Shown: positions 25,594 through 34,534 of the stretch, in pieces
Layout: each line of letters starts with the position of its first letter
Position numbering within the stretch: position 1 is the stretch's first letter
Source: Streptomyces sp. WM6378
GTDB lineage: Bacteria > Actinomycetota > Actinomycetes > Streptomycetales > Streptomycetaceae
Length of the DNA: 64,000 bases
Direction of reading: 5' to 3'
NCBI RefSeq assembly: GCF_001279695.1
Contig: NZ_LGDD01000235.1
Coordinates: forward strand, 26,654-90,653
Translations under genes and position numbers: made by a program
Notes under the pieces: model-generated
Database searches by the model: none
Seen by the model: only the letters and a program-made list of their open reading frames with translations
Told to the model about the DNA's origin: nothing

Positions 25594-26649
25594 TCAGGCC
25601 GGGCGGGGGATGTAGGCCAGGCCGTGGGCGCCCACCTCGCCCAGCGCGGAGTGACCGATGCGGTTCAAGGTCGTGAGCGTCTCCAGGTCGATGACGTCGA
25701 CGGTGGACGAGGCGTGGCAGGCCACGTACGCGATGCGGCCGTCGGGGGACGACGTCATGGTCAGCGGGCAGAGCCCCACCTCGACCTGGCCCAGCTGCTT
25801 GTGGGTGTCGGCGGAGAACACGGTCAGGCGACCGGGTGCCATGCGCCTGCCGCCGGACGTGGGGTCGTCCTCCATGCGCACCTCGCCCGCGAGCAGCCTG
25901 CCCGTCGAGGTGAGGTGCACCGGCATGACGGTGTCTGCCAGTGGAAGGGTGTCGATGACGGATGCCGTGTTCGTGTCGATCACCTTGATTCCAGGGGGTG
26001 TTGCCTCCTCGGAGGGGGACGGGCCCAAGTGCGGCGCGGCGACGAAGGCGCGCGTGCCGTCGGCGGAGACGGCGAGTCCCTCACTGCCCGCCACCTCGAC
26101 CTTCGCGGCGAGCACGCCCCGTTCGAGATCGAGGACCGACACGAACCGAGCCTCCTTGTTGGTGACGTACCCGGTCCTGCCGGCCGCGTCGATGACGACC
26201 CAGTGCGAGCCGGGGGCTCCGGTGTCGATCCTGCCGAGGGGCCGCCGGGTCTGCGTGTCGATGACCAGGACGCCGCCGGACCGGTCGTCGGAACCCTCCA
26301 CGGTGACGTACAGGCGGCCGCGCGCCGCGTCCAGCGCGAGTCCGTGCGGGGCGTGTTCGGGGGCGAGGTCGATGACCTCTACGATGCCGCGGGTGTCCGG
26401 GTCGATGAGGGTGAGCTCGGTGCGCCGGCCGCTGTTCGCGCCGTAGAAGCCCGAGTCGTACGTGTTCGAGCACCACAGCAGCCGCTGGGTCGGATCGAAG
26501 CACAACTCGTGTGGCTGGGCGATGGTTTCGAGCGAGCCGAGGTAGTGGTCGTCGCGGGCGTCGAAGAACGAGACCGAGGGGCCGCTCTGGCTGACCACGG
26601 CCAGCACATTGCCTTCTCGACCGGCACGGGGGGACTGTCGCATGGCCAA
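25594..26649 (-). CDS. YncE-like seven-bladed beta-propeller protein
   Basis: 351 residues ending at 25594. There are repeated propeller strands of the YVTN/NHL type: HGLALDAARGRLYVTVEG, VVIDAAGRTGYVTNKEARFV, EGLAVSADGTRAFVAAP, SSPDGRIAYVACHASSTVDV. No signal peptide is visible from this start, so it appears cytosolic. Divergent from a LysR regulator 157 bp away, its probable controller. Family proteins bind DNA, metals or metabolites, or act as lactonases; no catalytic motif identifies which. Confidence 0.8.
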   Translation of the reverse strand: MAMRQSPRAGREGNVLAVVSQSGPSVSFFDARDDHYLGSLETIAQPHELCFDPTQRLLWCSNTYDSGFYGANSGRRTELTLIDPDTRGIVEVIDLAPEHAPHGLALDAARGRLYVTVEGSDDRSGGVLVIDTQTRRPLGRIDTGAPGSHWVVIDAAGRTGYVTNKEARFVSVLDLERGVLAAKVEVAGSEGLAVSADGTRAFVAAPHLGPSPSEEATPPGIKVIDTNTASVIDTLPLADTVMPVHLTSTGRLLAGEVRMEDDPTSGGRRMAPGRLTVFSADTHKQLGQVEVGLCPLTMTSSPDGRIAYVACHASSTVDVIDLETLTTLNRIGHSALGEVGAHGLAYIPRPA

Positions 26650-26806
26650 TTTCCTTTATCTGATGGGTGGTTGGGCCGCGCTAGCCGCAGTGGGTGCGGC
26701 GTTCTCGCGGACATCGCCACTCTTCGCCGGAGAAGGCCCATCAGCAATGCAAGAATTGGCACTCCATCATTGACTCCATCGTAAAACCACAGCTCAGGGG
26801 CGCCTC
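26650..26806. promoter_or_regulatory. Divergent promoter region with LysR-type dyad
   Basis: An imperfect dyad TGCAAGAATTGGCA lies at 26748-26761, about 45 bp upstream of the LysR start and 100 bp from the propeller gene. It resembles LysR recognition sites (short inverted repeat with a TGC/GCA outer pair). Confidence 0.4.
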
Positions 26807-27724
26807 ATGGATCTCAATCTGCTACGTGTCCTGGATGCCTTGCTCCAGGAGAACAGCGTGAGCCGCGCCGCCGAGCGCCTCGGCACGTCACCCGCGGCGG
26901 TCAGCCGCAGCCTGGCCCGGCTCCGCCGTGCGGTGGGCGACCCGCTCCTGGTCCGTGCCGGACAGGGCATGGTCCCCACGCCCCGAGCCCTCGAACTCCG
27001 CGGAGAGGTGGGCGAGTTGCTGCGTGGCTGCGACAACGTCCTGCGGCCTGGGGCCGGTTTCGAGGCCGTCCACCTCCAGCGCACCTTCACCGTGCAGGCG
27101 ACCGATCTGCTCCTGGCGGGAGTCGCCGGGCCCTTGACCGACCGGATCCGGGCGGCCGCCCCGCATGTGGACGTGGTGTTCCTGCCCGAGGCGCTGGAGG
27201 GCGGGCCCGCACTGCGTCAGGGCACGGTGGACGTCGAGCTCGGCGTCCTCGGGCAGCTGGAGCCGGAGATCCGCACCCGGCACATCACGCAGAAGCACCT
27301 GGTGGGGGTGGCTCGCGCCGGTCATCCCCTCTTCGACAAGCGCATCGACGCCCGCCGGTTCGCCGCCGCCGACCACATAGGCATCTCCCGGCACGGCAAA
27401 CGGCGCGGCCCCATCGACCAGGCCCTCGCCGAGCGCGGGCTGCAACGTCGCGTGGCGGTCGTCGTCCCCAGCCACACGAGCGCGATGATCCTCGCCCGGG
27501 ACAACGACCTCGTCGCCCTCACCCTGGCCGACTGGCTCCCCGGCACCGCCGCCGCGCTGGGGCTGCGCACCTTCCCCATCCCCTTCGACGTGGCGCCCAT
27601 CGACCTGGGCCTGGCCTGGCACCCTCGCAACTCCGGTGATCCCGGCCACAGTTGGTTCCGCGACCACGTGGCGGCCGCGGTCCTCGCCCCGTCGGGGACG
27701 GGGGTTGAGAACACGCGCCGCTGA
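26807..27724 (+). CDS. LysR-family transcriptional regulator
   Basis: 305 residues from ATG 26807. The N-terminal winged HTH is MDLNLLRVLDALLQENSVSR, AAERLGTSPAAVSRSLARLR. The effector domain spans ~90-295 (FTVQATDLLLAGVAGPLTDR, GTVDVELGVLG, HPLFDKRIDARRFAAADHIG), resembling the NodD/PnbR-like group. It likely controls the divergent propeller gene and itself. Effector unknown. Confidence 0.9.
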   Translation: MDLNLLRVLDALLQENSVSRAAERLGTSPAAVSRSLARLRRAVGDPLLVRAGQGMVPTPRALELRGEVGELLRGCDNVLRPGAGFEAVHLQRTFTVQATDLLLAGVAGPLTDRIRAAAPHVDVVFLPEALEGGPALRQGTVDVELGVLGQLEPEIRTRHITQKHLVGVARAGHPLFDKRIDARRFAAADHIGISRHGKRRGPIDQALAERGLQRRVAVVVPSHTSAMILARDNDLVALTLADWLPGTAAALGLRTFPIPFDVAPIDLGLAWHPRNSGDPGHSWFRDHVAAAVLAPSGTGVENTRR

Positions 27725-27908
27725 CCGTTGGAGATCCTCCCGCCCCCGGGTGTAAGGGTGCACAGAGTGTCCACCTGGTGGGCGGGAAAGTGGCAGATCT
27801 TGCCACGCCCCTGGCAAAGGCACAGGTCAGAAGCGTTCGTATGTAGCGTCAAGTGGCGCAATGTCGTGGCAACACCATCGGAGGGACTCGGCCGGTACGT
27901 TCCCTGCC

Positions 27909-28517
27909 ATGCCAGCCGAACCCGCCCCCGCCTCGCTTCCGGTCGCCGCCGCGCGCCGCCGGCGGCTGCGTGCCGACCGGGCCCGGCAGCTCGCCGACCT
28001 GCTGCGCCACCAGATCCTGGCGGGCGGCTTTCCCGGCGGTGTGCTCCCCCTGGAACACACCGTCGCCGCCGACTACCGGGCGAGCCGCAACACCATGCGC
28101 CAGGCCCTGGAGATGCTGCGCGACGAGCAACTGGTCGACCGGCATCCCGGCGTCGGCACCGTGGTGGTGTGCGAGAAGTACCCGCACGGTCTGAACCGGC
28201 TCCAGGGTCTTGCCGAGACCCTGAACGAGCACGGCCGGGTCACCAACGAGGTGCGCACCCTCGGCCCGCTCCGCGCCCCGGGCCCAGTGGCCCACCGGCT
28301 CGGCCTGCCCGAGCACAGCGACGTGCTCTGCATCGAGCGGCTGCGCCGCCTCAACGGCCTCCCGCTGTCCCTGGACCTCTCCTACCTGCCCCTGGACGTG
28401 GGCGGTGAACTGCTCGGCTGCGACCTGGAGAACACCGACGTCTTCCATCTCCTCGAATCGCTGACCGGCGCCCCGCTCGGGCACGCCGACGTCACCCTGG
28501 AGGCCCTCAATTCTCCG
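27909..28517 (+). pseudogene. GntR-family regulator (HutC/UTRA type), truncated by fusion
   Basis: About 203 residues from ATG 27909. The GntR winged HTH (RADRARQLADLLRHQILAGG, EHTVAADYRASRNTMRQALE, VDRHPGVGTVV) and most of the UTRA domain (LPEHSDVLCIERLRRLNGLP, LSLDLSYLPLDVGGELL) are intact. After VTLEALN at ~28517 the reading shifts abruptly to an unrelated flavoprotein segment, so the last ~40 residues of the UTRA domain are missing. In other streptomycetes this regulator precedes an AprA-like flavoprotein gene (from memory), so a deletion probably joined the two. DNA binding might survive; ligand sensing should not. Confidence 0.7.
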
Positions 28518-29130
28518 CTGAACTCGCCTCCGACCGGGCCCCGGTCTACCTCAAGCTCAGTCATCTGCCCGAGGAGACCATCGGCGCCGTCGAGGCGATC
28601 CCGCACACCACGGAGCGGCCCACTCGGGGCACCTTCCACGAGGGCCGCGGCCACGACTACCGCACCCACGACATCGAGATGCACATCTCGGAGATCGGAC
28701 TGTGCGGCGGCCACTCCGCGTCCGGAGTACGCGGCGACGCGCACGCCCGCACCACCGTGCCCCGCCTGTACGCAGGCCGGCGACCTGGCCTGCGTACCGC
28801 ACAACTACATGATCGGCGCGTTCGTCTTCGGGGAACTGGTGGGCGAGGACGTGGCCCAATTCCCTTGCTATGAGGGCGAGTTCCCCGTCGAACAGCTGGC
28901 CGCCGCCCACGAACTGATCTACCGGCCGCTGCGCCACCCGGACGGGCCTCCGCAGCCGCAGGTGGAGTGCAAACTGCGGAGGTTCGTCAACGACTACGTG
29001 GCGCCGCCGAAGTCCGGGACGAAGCTGTCGCTGGCGGTGGAGGCGTTCGACAGGATGCGGGTCGAGATCGAGGGGATGGGCGCCCGCACCCCGCACGAGC
29101 TGATGCGCTGCGCCGAGGTGTCGTTCATCC
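28518..29130 (+). pseudogene. Fumarate reductase/succinate dehydrogenase (AprA-like) flavoprotein fragment
   Basis: Internal piece of a flavoprotein in two frames. First SAELASDRAPVYLKLSHLPE...TRGTFHEGRGHDYRTHDIEM...HISEIGLCGGHSASGV, then, after a one-base insertion in the GG at 28775-28776, DLACVPHNYMIGAFVFGELV...HELMRCAEVSFI. Deleting one G restores a normal LYAAGDLACVPHNYM junction. The FAD-binding N-terminus and the C-terminus beyond ~29125 are absent, so it is dead. Its 5' end is fused to the GntR remnant. The segment 29130-29350 carries no convincing gene, although a Cys-containing frame (LYVCPCGTAKSWTWCRLH) leads in-frame into the next CDS. Confidence 0.7.
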
Positions 29131-29350
29131 CGGGCGACGTCCTGACCCGGCCGGGTCCCGGGCCGCCGCCGGGCCAGTACCGCGAGGGGTCCACCGCGCA
29201 GCCCCCGTGTCAGGGACACCCGGCGTCCCATTCGACCTCTACCTCTACGTATGCCCCTGCGGCACGGCGAAGTCGTGGACCTGGTGCCGATTACATACGG
29301 AGGGCCGCAGAGCATACTGGTCGGGCCCCGATCACCTACAGAACGACTCC

Positions 29351-30502
29351 ATGGCCAAGAACAGCACCTCCTCGACCACCGTCCCCGACACCGCGTGGCT
29401 GGGGCGCGGGCGCCACCTCGGGCCCGAGCCCGAGCGGGACGTCCGGCGCAACCTGATCGCCCTCAAGGCGGCCGGGGTGCTCGACGACTTCCTGGACCTC
29501 GACCCCGTCGAGGCGGCCCGCTCCACCGCTCTCTATCCGCGGGACGAAGCCGCCGACCCCGGCCCATCGGCCCGCCGTCTCTTCGAGGCCCGCTGGCGCG
29601 TGGCCGACGACGTCACCGTGCGCGCTCAGCTGACCACGTACGAACCCGAGGGCCGCCGCAAGGGGGACGAAGGCGTCACGTGGATCGTCGCCGCGGAGGC
29701 GGAGCGGGCGTGGGACGTGCGCTGGCCCTCGCCCGCCACCATGTTCTGGCCCGACAGCGACCAGATCGCCTGGGACCACGACACCCTGCCGGGCCTGCGC
29801 CTGCGGAGCACGAACCACCTGCCCAAGGACGACGACGAGCTGCGCCACCTGCTGCGGGACTGCACCCGGCAGAGCTGGTTCATCCACGTCGTGGTGCACG
29901 AGGCGATGACACCGGACGCGATGGGGCAACGGCCGATCTCGACGTTCCTGCCGCCGAGCCTGCGGCACCGGGTGGTCGAGCACCGGGGCACGCCCGAGCA
30001 GGCGCAGATCGCCGACTTCGCGATGAAGCGGGAGCTGAACGTACGGATGCCGCGCGGCGGCGCCGTCGTCCTGCCCACCACGCCCCAGAGCCCGTGGTAC
30101 GAGGCCGAGCGATACACCGTCCGTACCGTCTTCCTCGACGGCTCGGAACCCACCGAACTCCTCGACAGGATCAGGGAGTTCGCCGCCCTGCCGCAGCCGA
30201 TGCCCACCGAAGCGGAGCCCGCCCTCAGGCGGCTGCGCCAGGGCTGGCACCTGCTCACCCCGGACGAGGAACTGGTACACGCCCAGGCCATGGTCGCCAA
30301 GTACGCCGAGGCCCTCGATGTCATGACCAACTCCCGCGACCTGTACCGGGAGGCCGCGGAGGCGGCGCACGCCGCGCTCGCCGAGGCGAACGGCGGCGAC
30401 GGTGTGCCCCGGCTGCCCGGACCGCGGCCGGTCAAGACGGACGCCTCGCCGCTCGGCGCCCTCACGAAGGCGTTCGGCCGCTTGCGGGGGCCGAACAAGT
30501 AG
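29351..30502 (+). CDS. Protein of unknown function (383 aa)
   Basis: From ATG 29351 (MAKNSTSSTTVPDTAWLGRG); the ribosome site is weak and the frame is open upstream to include a CPCG...C segment, so a longer form is possible. No family recognised. The sequence is Trp/Arg-rich, soluble, without signal peptide or membrane helices, and ends in a basic tail GALTKAFGRLRGPNK. Codon usage is typical of real genes here. Neighbours are a pseudogene upstream and a 650-bp spacer downstream, so context gives no hint. Confidence 0.7.
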   Translation: MAKNSTSSTTVPDTAWLGRGRHLGPEPERDVRRNLIALKAAGVLDDFLDLDPVEAARSTALYPRDEAADPGPSARRLFEARWRVADDVTVRAQLTTYEPEGRRKGDEGVTWIVAAEAERAWDVRWPSPATMFWPDSDQIAWDHDTLPGLRLRSTNHLPKDDDELRHLLRDCTRQSWFIHVVVHEAMTPDAMGQRPISTFLPPSLRHRVVEHRGTPEQAQIADFAMKRELNVRMPRGGAVVLPTTPQSPWYEAERYTVRTVFLDGSEPTELLDRIREFAALPQPMPTEAEPALRRLRQGWHLLTPDEELVHAQAMVAKYAEALDVMTNSRDLYREAAEAAHAALAEANGGDGVPRLPGPRPVKTDASPLGALTKAFGRLRGPNK

Positions 30503-31150
30503 GAAGCGTTTCGGGTTCGCGCAGCCCCGCCCACCCCTCCGGTGCGCGCCTGCTCCTTCGGGGGCGCGCCGGTCACCCTCCCCCCTTGTAAGTTTCCGGC
30601 TCCCCTCTTGTAAGTTTCCGGCCAATGACCGCACCGGATGGAACTGTTCCGCGGGATCGCCGTCGGGGGCGTGCGAGGGAGCGCCGAGTGGGCTCGGGCG
30701 GCAGGAGGCGCCGGTCCGCCGGGCGTGGGGTGTTCGGCGCCCGCGGGCGGTCGCCGGTTCGCCGGCGGGAAGGTGCATATGCCGGACGGAGTGCGTCAAC
30801 TCGCCTGTTCTGCCTGGATGTTCGCCTGAGTGAATGAGCGGGGCGGGGTCGCGTTGACGCCGCGCCGCCGAGGACGATTCCGCTCCCTTTCCCTTTTGCC
30901 CCGGCAGGCGCGAGCCCTCAGAGCCGCCCCCGCTCCCGATCAAGCAATCGGATTCTTTGCCCGGCCCTTACGGAGTCCGATTCCGGCCTCGCCGACCGAA
31001 CCCTTGTGACTCCGGCGGACGCCTGGTTACGCTCCCGCTCGTTTCGCTTCCTGCACAAATTCTTCGCAACTTGACCAACTGTGGGGTGGCTGTGCGTGAA
31101 CCGGAGTCCCTGGACGCACCGGGGACATCTGCGGTGTCAGCGGGGCGCCG
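30503..31150. other. Long intergenic spacer upstream of radical-SAM RiPP cluster
   Basis: About 650 bp without a convincing gene. Short open frames at 30625-30837 lack family resemblance. The notable content is a pair of direct repeats at 30585-30622 (separate entry). The MFS gene begins at the right end without a strong ribosome site. Confidence 0.5.
30585..30622. repeat. Direct repeat pair, 22-bp period
   Basis: CTTGTAAGTTTCCGGC is present exactly at 30585-30600 and 30607-30622. The 22-bp period equals two DNA turns, typical of a regulator binding twice to one face. It lies 80-120 bp after the 383-aa gene and over 500 bp before the RiPP cluster, so its target is unclear. Confidence 0.55.
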
Positions 31151-32458
31151 ATGAGCCCCGGCACCACAGCAGCCGACAAGCGGGCGGCCCGTCGGCCCGT
31201 GTCCCGTGACGTCCGGCTGTTCTGGTGCGCGAGCGCCTCCGACGCGCTCGGCACACAGGCCTCTGGTGTCGTTCTGCCGCTGCTGCTCCTCGGGCTCGGC
31301 CACTCGGCGGCCGTGGTCGGTCTCGTCGCCGGGGTGTCCACGGCCGCCGGGCTGCTCCTCGCCCCGCTCGCGGCGGTCCCCGCCGACCGGGGCGCGCGCA
31401 AACCCGTGATGTTCTGGTCCGCGACGGTCTCGGCGCTCGCCATGGCCGGCGTGACGGTGGCCGTGGCCGCGGGACGCCCGCCGCTCGCCCTGTTGCTCGG
31501 CGCGGTTCTGGTGGAGCGGTTCTCCACCGCCGTGTACGAGGCCGCCGCCGCCGGCACCGTGGCCATGATCGCCCCGCCCGCCGAATGTCCCCGCGTGGTG
31601 GCCGGTCTGTCGGCGGGCGACCAGGGCGCGCTGATCCTGGGCCCCGCGCTGGGCGGCGCGCTCTACCAAGCCGCCCGCGCCCTGCCCTTCCTCGCGGACG
31701 CCGTCTCCTACGCCGTGGCCGCCGGGTGCGTACGGGCACTGAGTTCCAACCTGCGGCCGGACCGGTGTGCCGACGCAGGGGCCGCGCCCGAGATGGGGGT
31801 GGACAGCGGCGCAACGGCTCCCGCTCCCGCGGCCCGGCGGCCACACCCCGCCCGCCGCATGCGGGAGGAGCTCGGGGCCGGGCTTGCCCTCGTCCGTACG
31901 TCACCCTTCCTCCGGCTCGTCCTGATCTGGACCGCCACCGTCAACGGCGTGATCGTCGCCCTCTACTACGGGGCCGTGTTCACCCTCCAGAAAGGCGGCC
32001 ACGGCGGCGCGCCGATGGGGCTCGTCCTCGCGCTGTCCGGGGCCGCTGGGCTCGCCGGTTCGCTGGCCGCGCCGCGCATCGCGGGCCGGATCGGGGCCGC
32101 GCGGCTCCTTGTGACGGTGTCCTGGCTGCTCGTTCCGCTCGCGGCCGGGCTCGCGACCGCCGACGGGCCCTGGACGTACGGCGCGCTGTTCGGCGTGTTC
32201 TGCCTGCTGATGCCGCTGGTCGGCGTCGTGCTCCAGTCCCGCGCCCTTCAGGAGACCCCGCCCGGACTGCAGGCCCGTACCGGAGCGGTCCTCGCGAGTG
32301 CCGCGGGCGGCTCCGCCGCGCTCGCGCCGGTCCTGGCAGGGGTGTGCGTGACCCGCGTCGGGACGGCCGCGCCCGCCGTGGTCTGTGCGGTGGTCCTCGC
32401 GGCGCTGGCCTGGCGGACGACCGTCGTACGGTCCAGGCTCGCGGAGGTGACGGCATGA
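31151..32458 (+). CDS. MFS transporter, putative exporter of radical-SAM RiPP
   Basis: 435 residues from ATG 31151. About 12 hydrophobic helices; motif A-like loop PADRGARKPVMFW; a long basic cytoplasmic loop (~195-245) in the middle. It resembles the enterobactin-exporter/macrolide-efflux-like MFS group. Its stop codon overlaps the S9 peptidase start (ATGA), tying it to peptide processing. Export of the mature peptide is inferred from the operon. Confidence 0.85.
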   Translation: MSPGTTAADKRAARRPVSRDVRLFWCASASDALGTQASGVVLPLLLLGLGHSAAVVGLVAGVSTAAGLLLAPLAAVPADRGARKPVMFWSATVSALAMAGVTVAVAAGRPPLALLLGAVLVERFSTAVYEAAAAGTVAMIAPPAECPRVVAGLSAGDQGALILGPALGGALYQAARALPFLADAVSYAVAAGCVRALSSNLRPDRCADAGAAPEMGVDSGATAPAPAARRPHPARRMREELGAGLALVRTSPFLRLVLIWTATVNGVIVALYYGAVFTLQKGGHGGAPMGLVLALSGAAGLAGSLAAPRIAGRIGAARLLVTVSWLLVPLAAGLATADGPWTYGALFGVFCLLMPLVGVVLQSRALQETPPGLQARTGAVLASAAGGSAALAPVLAGVCVTRVGTAAPAVVCAVVLAALAWRTTVVRSRLAEVTA

Positions 32459-34332
32459 CGGGCCGCTACCAGGTGTACCGGGCCGCACTGCCCGAGGTGT
32501 GCGCCGCGGATCCCACCAGGATGGTGTTCACCGGCGACGCCAACGGCCGCTGCGAGGTGTTCACTTGGGACGCCGCCACGCGCAGGTCCCGCCAGGTCAC
32601 CGACCGCCCGCACGGCACCCTGCACGGCGCGATAGACCGCGACGCCCACGTGTGGTGGTTCGACGAGGACGAACACGGCACCGGACGCTGGCGGTTCCAG
32701 CCGTTCGAGGGCGGCCCGGACCGGCCGGGCCTGGTGGGCGTGCCCGAGGGCGAGCCGCGCGGCCTCGCCGTCGGTGACGACGCGTGCGTCGCCATGGGGC
32801 TCGGGGACGCACGGTCGACCGCCGTCCACCTCGGCCCGCGCGGGGGCGCCGCCCGCGAGGTGACGCGCGTCGACGGGCACGCCACCCTGTCCGGGATCAC
32901 CCCCGACGGCCGCCTCCTCGCGCTCAGCGGCGCGGCCGGCTCGGCGCGGGCCGTGACCGTCCTCGCCGACGACGGCACCATCTGCGCGGTACTGACCGGG
33001 GACGAGGCAGGCGGCCGGCTCTGGGCGCTGGGCTTCGCACCCGTCTCCGACCGTGCCGAGCTGCTGCTCGTTCGCGAGTCCAACAACCGTTATTCACTTG
33101 CCAGTTGGAGACCGGAGACAGGAGTCGTCACGCACTCCTGGTGCGCCTTCGACACCGAGATCACCGCCCGCTGGCACCCTGACGGCCGCTCCCTCCTGGT
33201 CCGCCAGGACCGGCACGGCCGCAGCACCCTGCACCGCGTGCGCCTGACGGAGCGCACCGCCGAACCCGTACCGACCCCGCGCGGGACGCTGCTGGACGCC
33301 GCGCCCCGTGCCGGATCCGATGTGCACTACCTCTGGACGGACACGGCGACGCCGCCCCGCATGGCCTCCACCGCGGACACCCCGCTGCCTCCCACGTACG
33401 GCATCGCGGGCCAAGTGCCCGGAGAACACCGGGAGTTGTGGACGCCGGGACCGGACGGCCCGGTGCACTCGCTACTCAGCCTGCCCGAGGGGCGCAAGGG
33501 TGCGGTGCCCGCGGTGTTCCTGGTGCACGGCGGGCCCGCCGACCACGACCGGGACGCCTACGACGGGGTGGTGCACTCGCTGGTCGCCTCCGGGTTCGCC
33601 GTCGTACGCGTCAACTACCGCGGCTCCACCGGATACGGGCCGCGCTGGCGGCGCTCGTTCGGCCAAGGCGTCGGGCTCACCCAGGTCGAGGACCTGATCG
33701 CGGTCCGCGCCGACCTCGCCGCCCGCGGCGTCGTCCGCGCCGACGCGGTCGGGCTGTGGGGCACCTCCTGGGGCGGCTACCTGGTGCTGCTCGCCCTCGG
33801 CGTGAATCCCGGGCTGTGGCAGGCGGGGGTCGCAGTCAAACCCGTCGCGGACTGCGCGGCCGCCCACCGCACCACCACCCCGGCCCTGCGCGCGCTCGAC
33901 GAGCGACTGTTCGGCGGCACCCCCGACGAGGTGCCCGAACGGTACGAGCGGAGCTCACCCCTGCACTACGCGGCCGCGGTCCAAGCGCCCCTCCTCGTCG
34001 CCGCCGCGACCCGCGATGCCAAGTGCCCGCCCGGCCAAGTGCGCGACTACCTCACTGCCCTCCAACACGCGGGCGTACGGCACGAGTCGATGTGGCTCGA
34101 CACGGGCCACGACGGCTACGAGGCCGACGACCACGTCGCCGTCCTGCGCCGCGCCGTGGTCTTCCTCGACCGCGAACTGCGCGGACGGCCCCGCACCACC
34201 CCCCGAACGCCCCGCTCCGACCGGACCGGGGATTCCGGACGGGCGCGCTCAGCGGCGCCCGCCGGAACAGGCACAGGCACCACCCACACAGAGAGGAGTT
34301 CCGGCCATGCAGAAGGACATCATCCACAATGA
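32455..34332 (+). CDS. S9-family prolyl oligopeptidase-like serine peptidase
   Basis: 625 residues from ATG 32455. An N-terminal propeller region (~1-330) caps a C-terminal alpha/beta-hydrolase domain. The triad is visible: S438 in GTSWGG, D521 in TRDAKC, H552 in DTGHDGYE; oxyanion region HGGPADHDRDAY. The extreme C-terminus is low complexity and overlaps the precursor gene by 26 bp in another frame. S9 enzymes cut short or unstructured peptides, so leader removal from the modified precursor is the likely job, by position in the cluster. Cytosolic, no signal peptide. Confidence 0.88.
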   Translation: MTGRYQVYRAALPEVCAADPTRMVFTGDANGRCEVFTWDAATRRSRQVTDRPHGTLHGAIDRDAHVWWFDEDEHGTGRWRFQPFEGGPDRPGLVGVPEGEPRGLAVGDDACVAMGLGDARSTAVHLGPRGGAAREVTRVDGHATLSGITPDGRLLALSGAAGSARAVTVLADDGTICAVLTGDEAGGRLWALGFAPVSDRAELLLVRESNNRYSLASWRPETGVVTHSWCAFDTEITARWHPDGRSLLVRQDRHGRSTLHRVRLTERTAEPVPTPRGTLLDAAPRAGSDVHYLWTDTATPPRMASTADTPLPPTYGIAGQVPGEHRELWTPGPDGPVHSLLSLPEGRKGAVPAVFLVHGGPADHDRDAYDGVVHSLVASGFAVVRVNYRGSTGYGPRWRRSFGQGVGLTQVEDLIAVRADLAARGVVRADAVGLWGTSWGGYLVLLALGVNPGLWQAGVAVKPVADCAAAHRTTTPALRALDERLFGGTPDEVPERYERSSPLHYAAAVQAPLLVAAATRDAKCPPGQVRDYLTALQHAGVRHESMWLDTGHDGYEADDHVAVLRRAVVFLDRELRGRPRTTPRTPRSDRTGDSGRARSAAPAGTGTGTTHTERSSGHAEGHHPQ

Positions 34333-34426
34333 CCCGCTCGCGGGTGACGAGGAGAACCGCAAGCCGAGCGTCGGCGTGACCATCAAGGTTCCGTTCCGCA
34401 ACGCCGAGGACGGCGAAGAGGACTGA
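34307..34426 (+). CDS. Candidate RiPP precursor peptide for B12-radical SAM enzyme
   Basis: 39 residues from ATG 34307, with GAGAGGAG 9-16 bases upstream. N-terminal half MQKDIIHNDPLAGDEENRK is acidic and leader-like; then PSVGVTIKVPF, a beta-branched patch; then an acidic end RNAEDGEED. A cobalamin-dependent radical SAM C-methyltransferase could act on the Val/Ile/Thr/Phe carbons in VGVTIKVPF. It sits between the peptidase and the radical SAM gene and is followed by a perfect hairpin, the usual layout for a precursor needed in excess. No known precursor family recognised. Confidence 0.7.
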   Translation: MQKDIIHNDPLAGDEENRKPSVGVTIKVPFRNAEDGEED

Positions 34427-34433
34427 CCCTCGC

Positions 34434-34465
34434 GGCCGGCCCGGCGGTCCGCCGCCGGGCCGGCC
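34434..34465 (+). terminator. Attenuating hairpin between precursor and radical SAM gene
   Basis: A perfect 14-bp GC-only stem (34434-34447 with 34452-34465) and 4-base loop, 8 bp after the precursor stop. Partial termination here would raise precursor over enzyme levels. Confidence 0.75.
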
Positions 34466-34534
34466 GGCACCACCCACCCGCCGGCCCCCCGGGCCTTACT
34501 TCCGTCACGTCTCCGCACCTCCCGAGGAGCCGAC

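Noticed and set aside
30625..30837. Short frames downstream of the 22-bp repeats
   Set aside because: Arg-rich, overlapping in several frames, no start signal.
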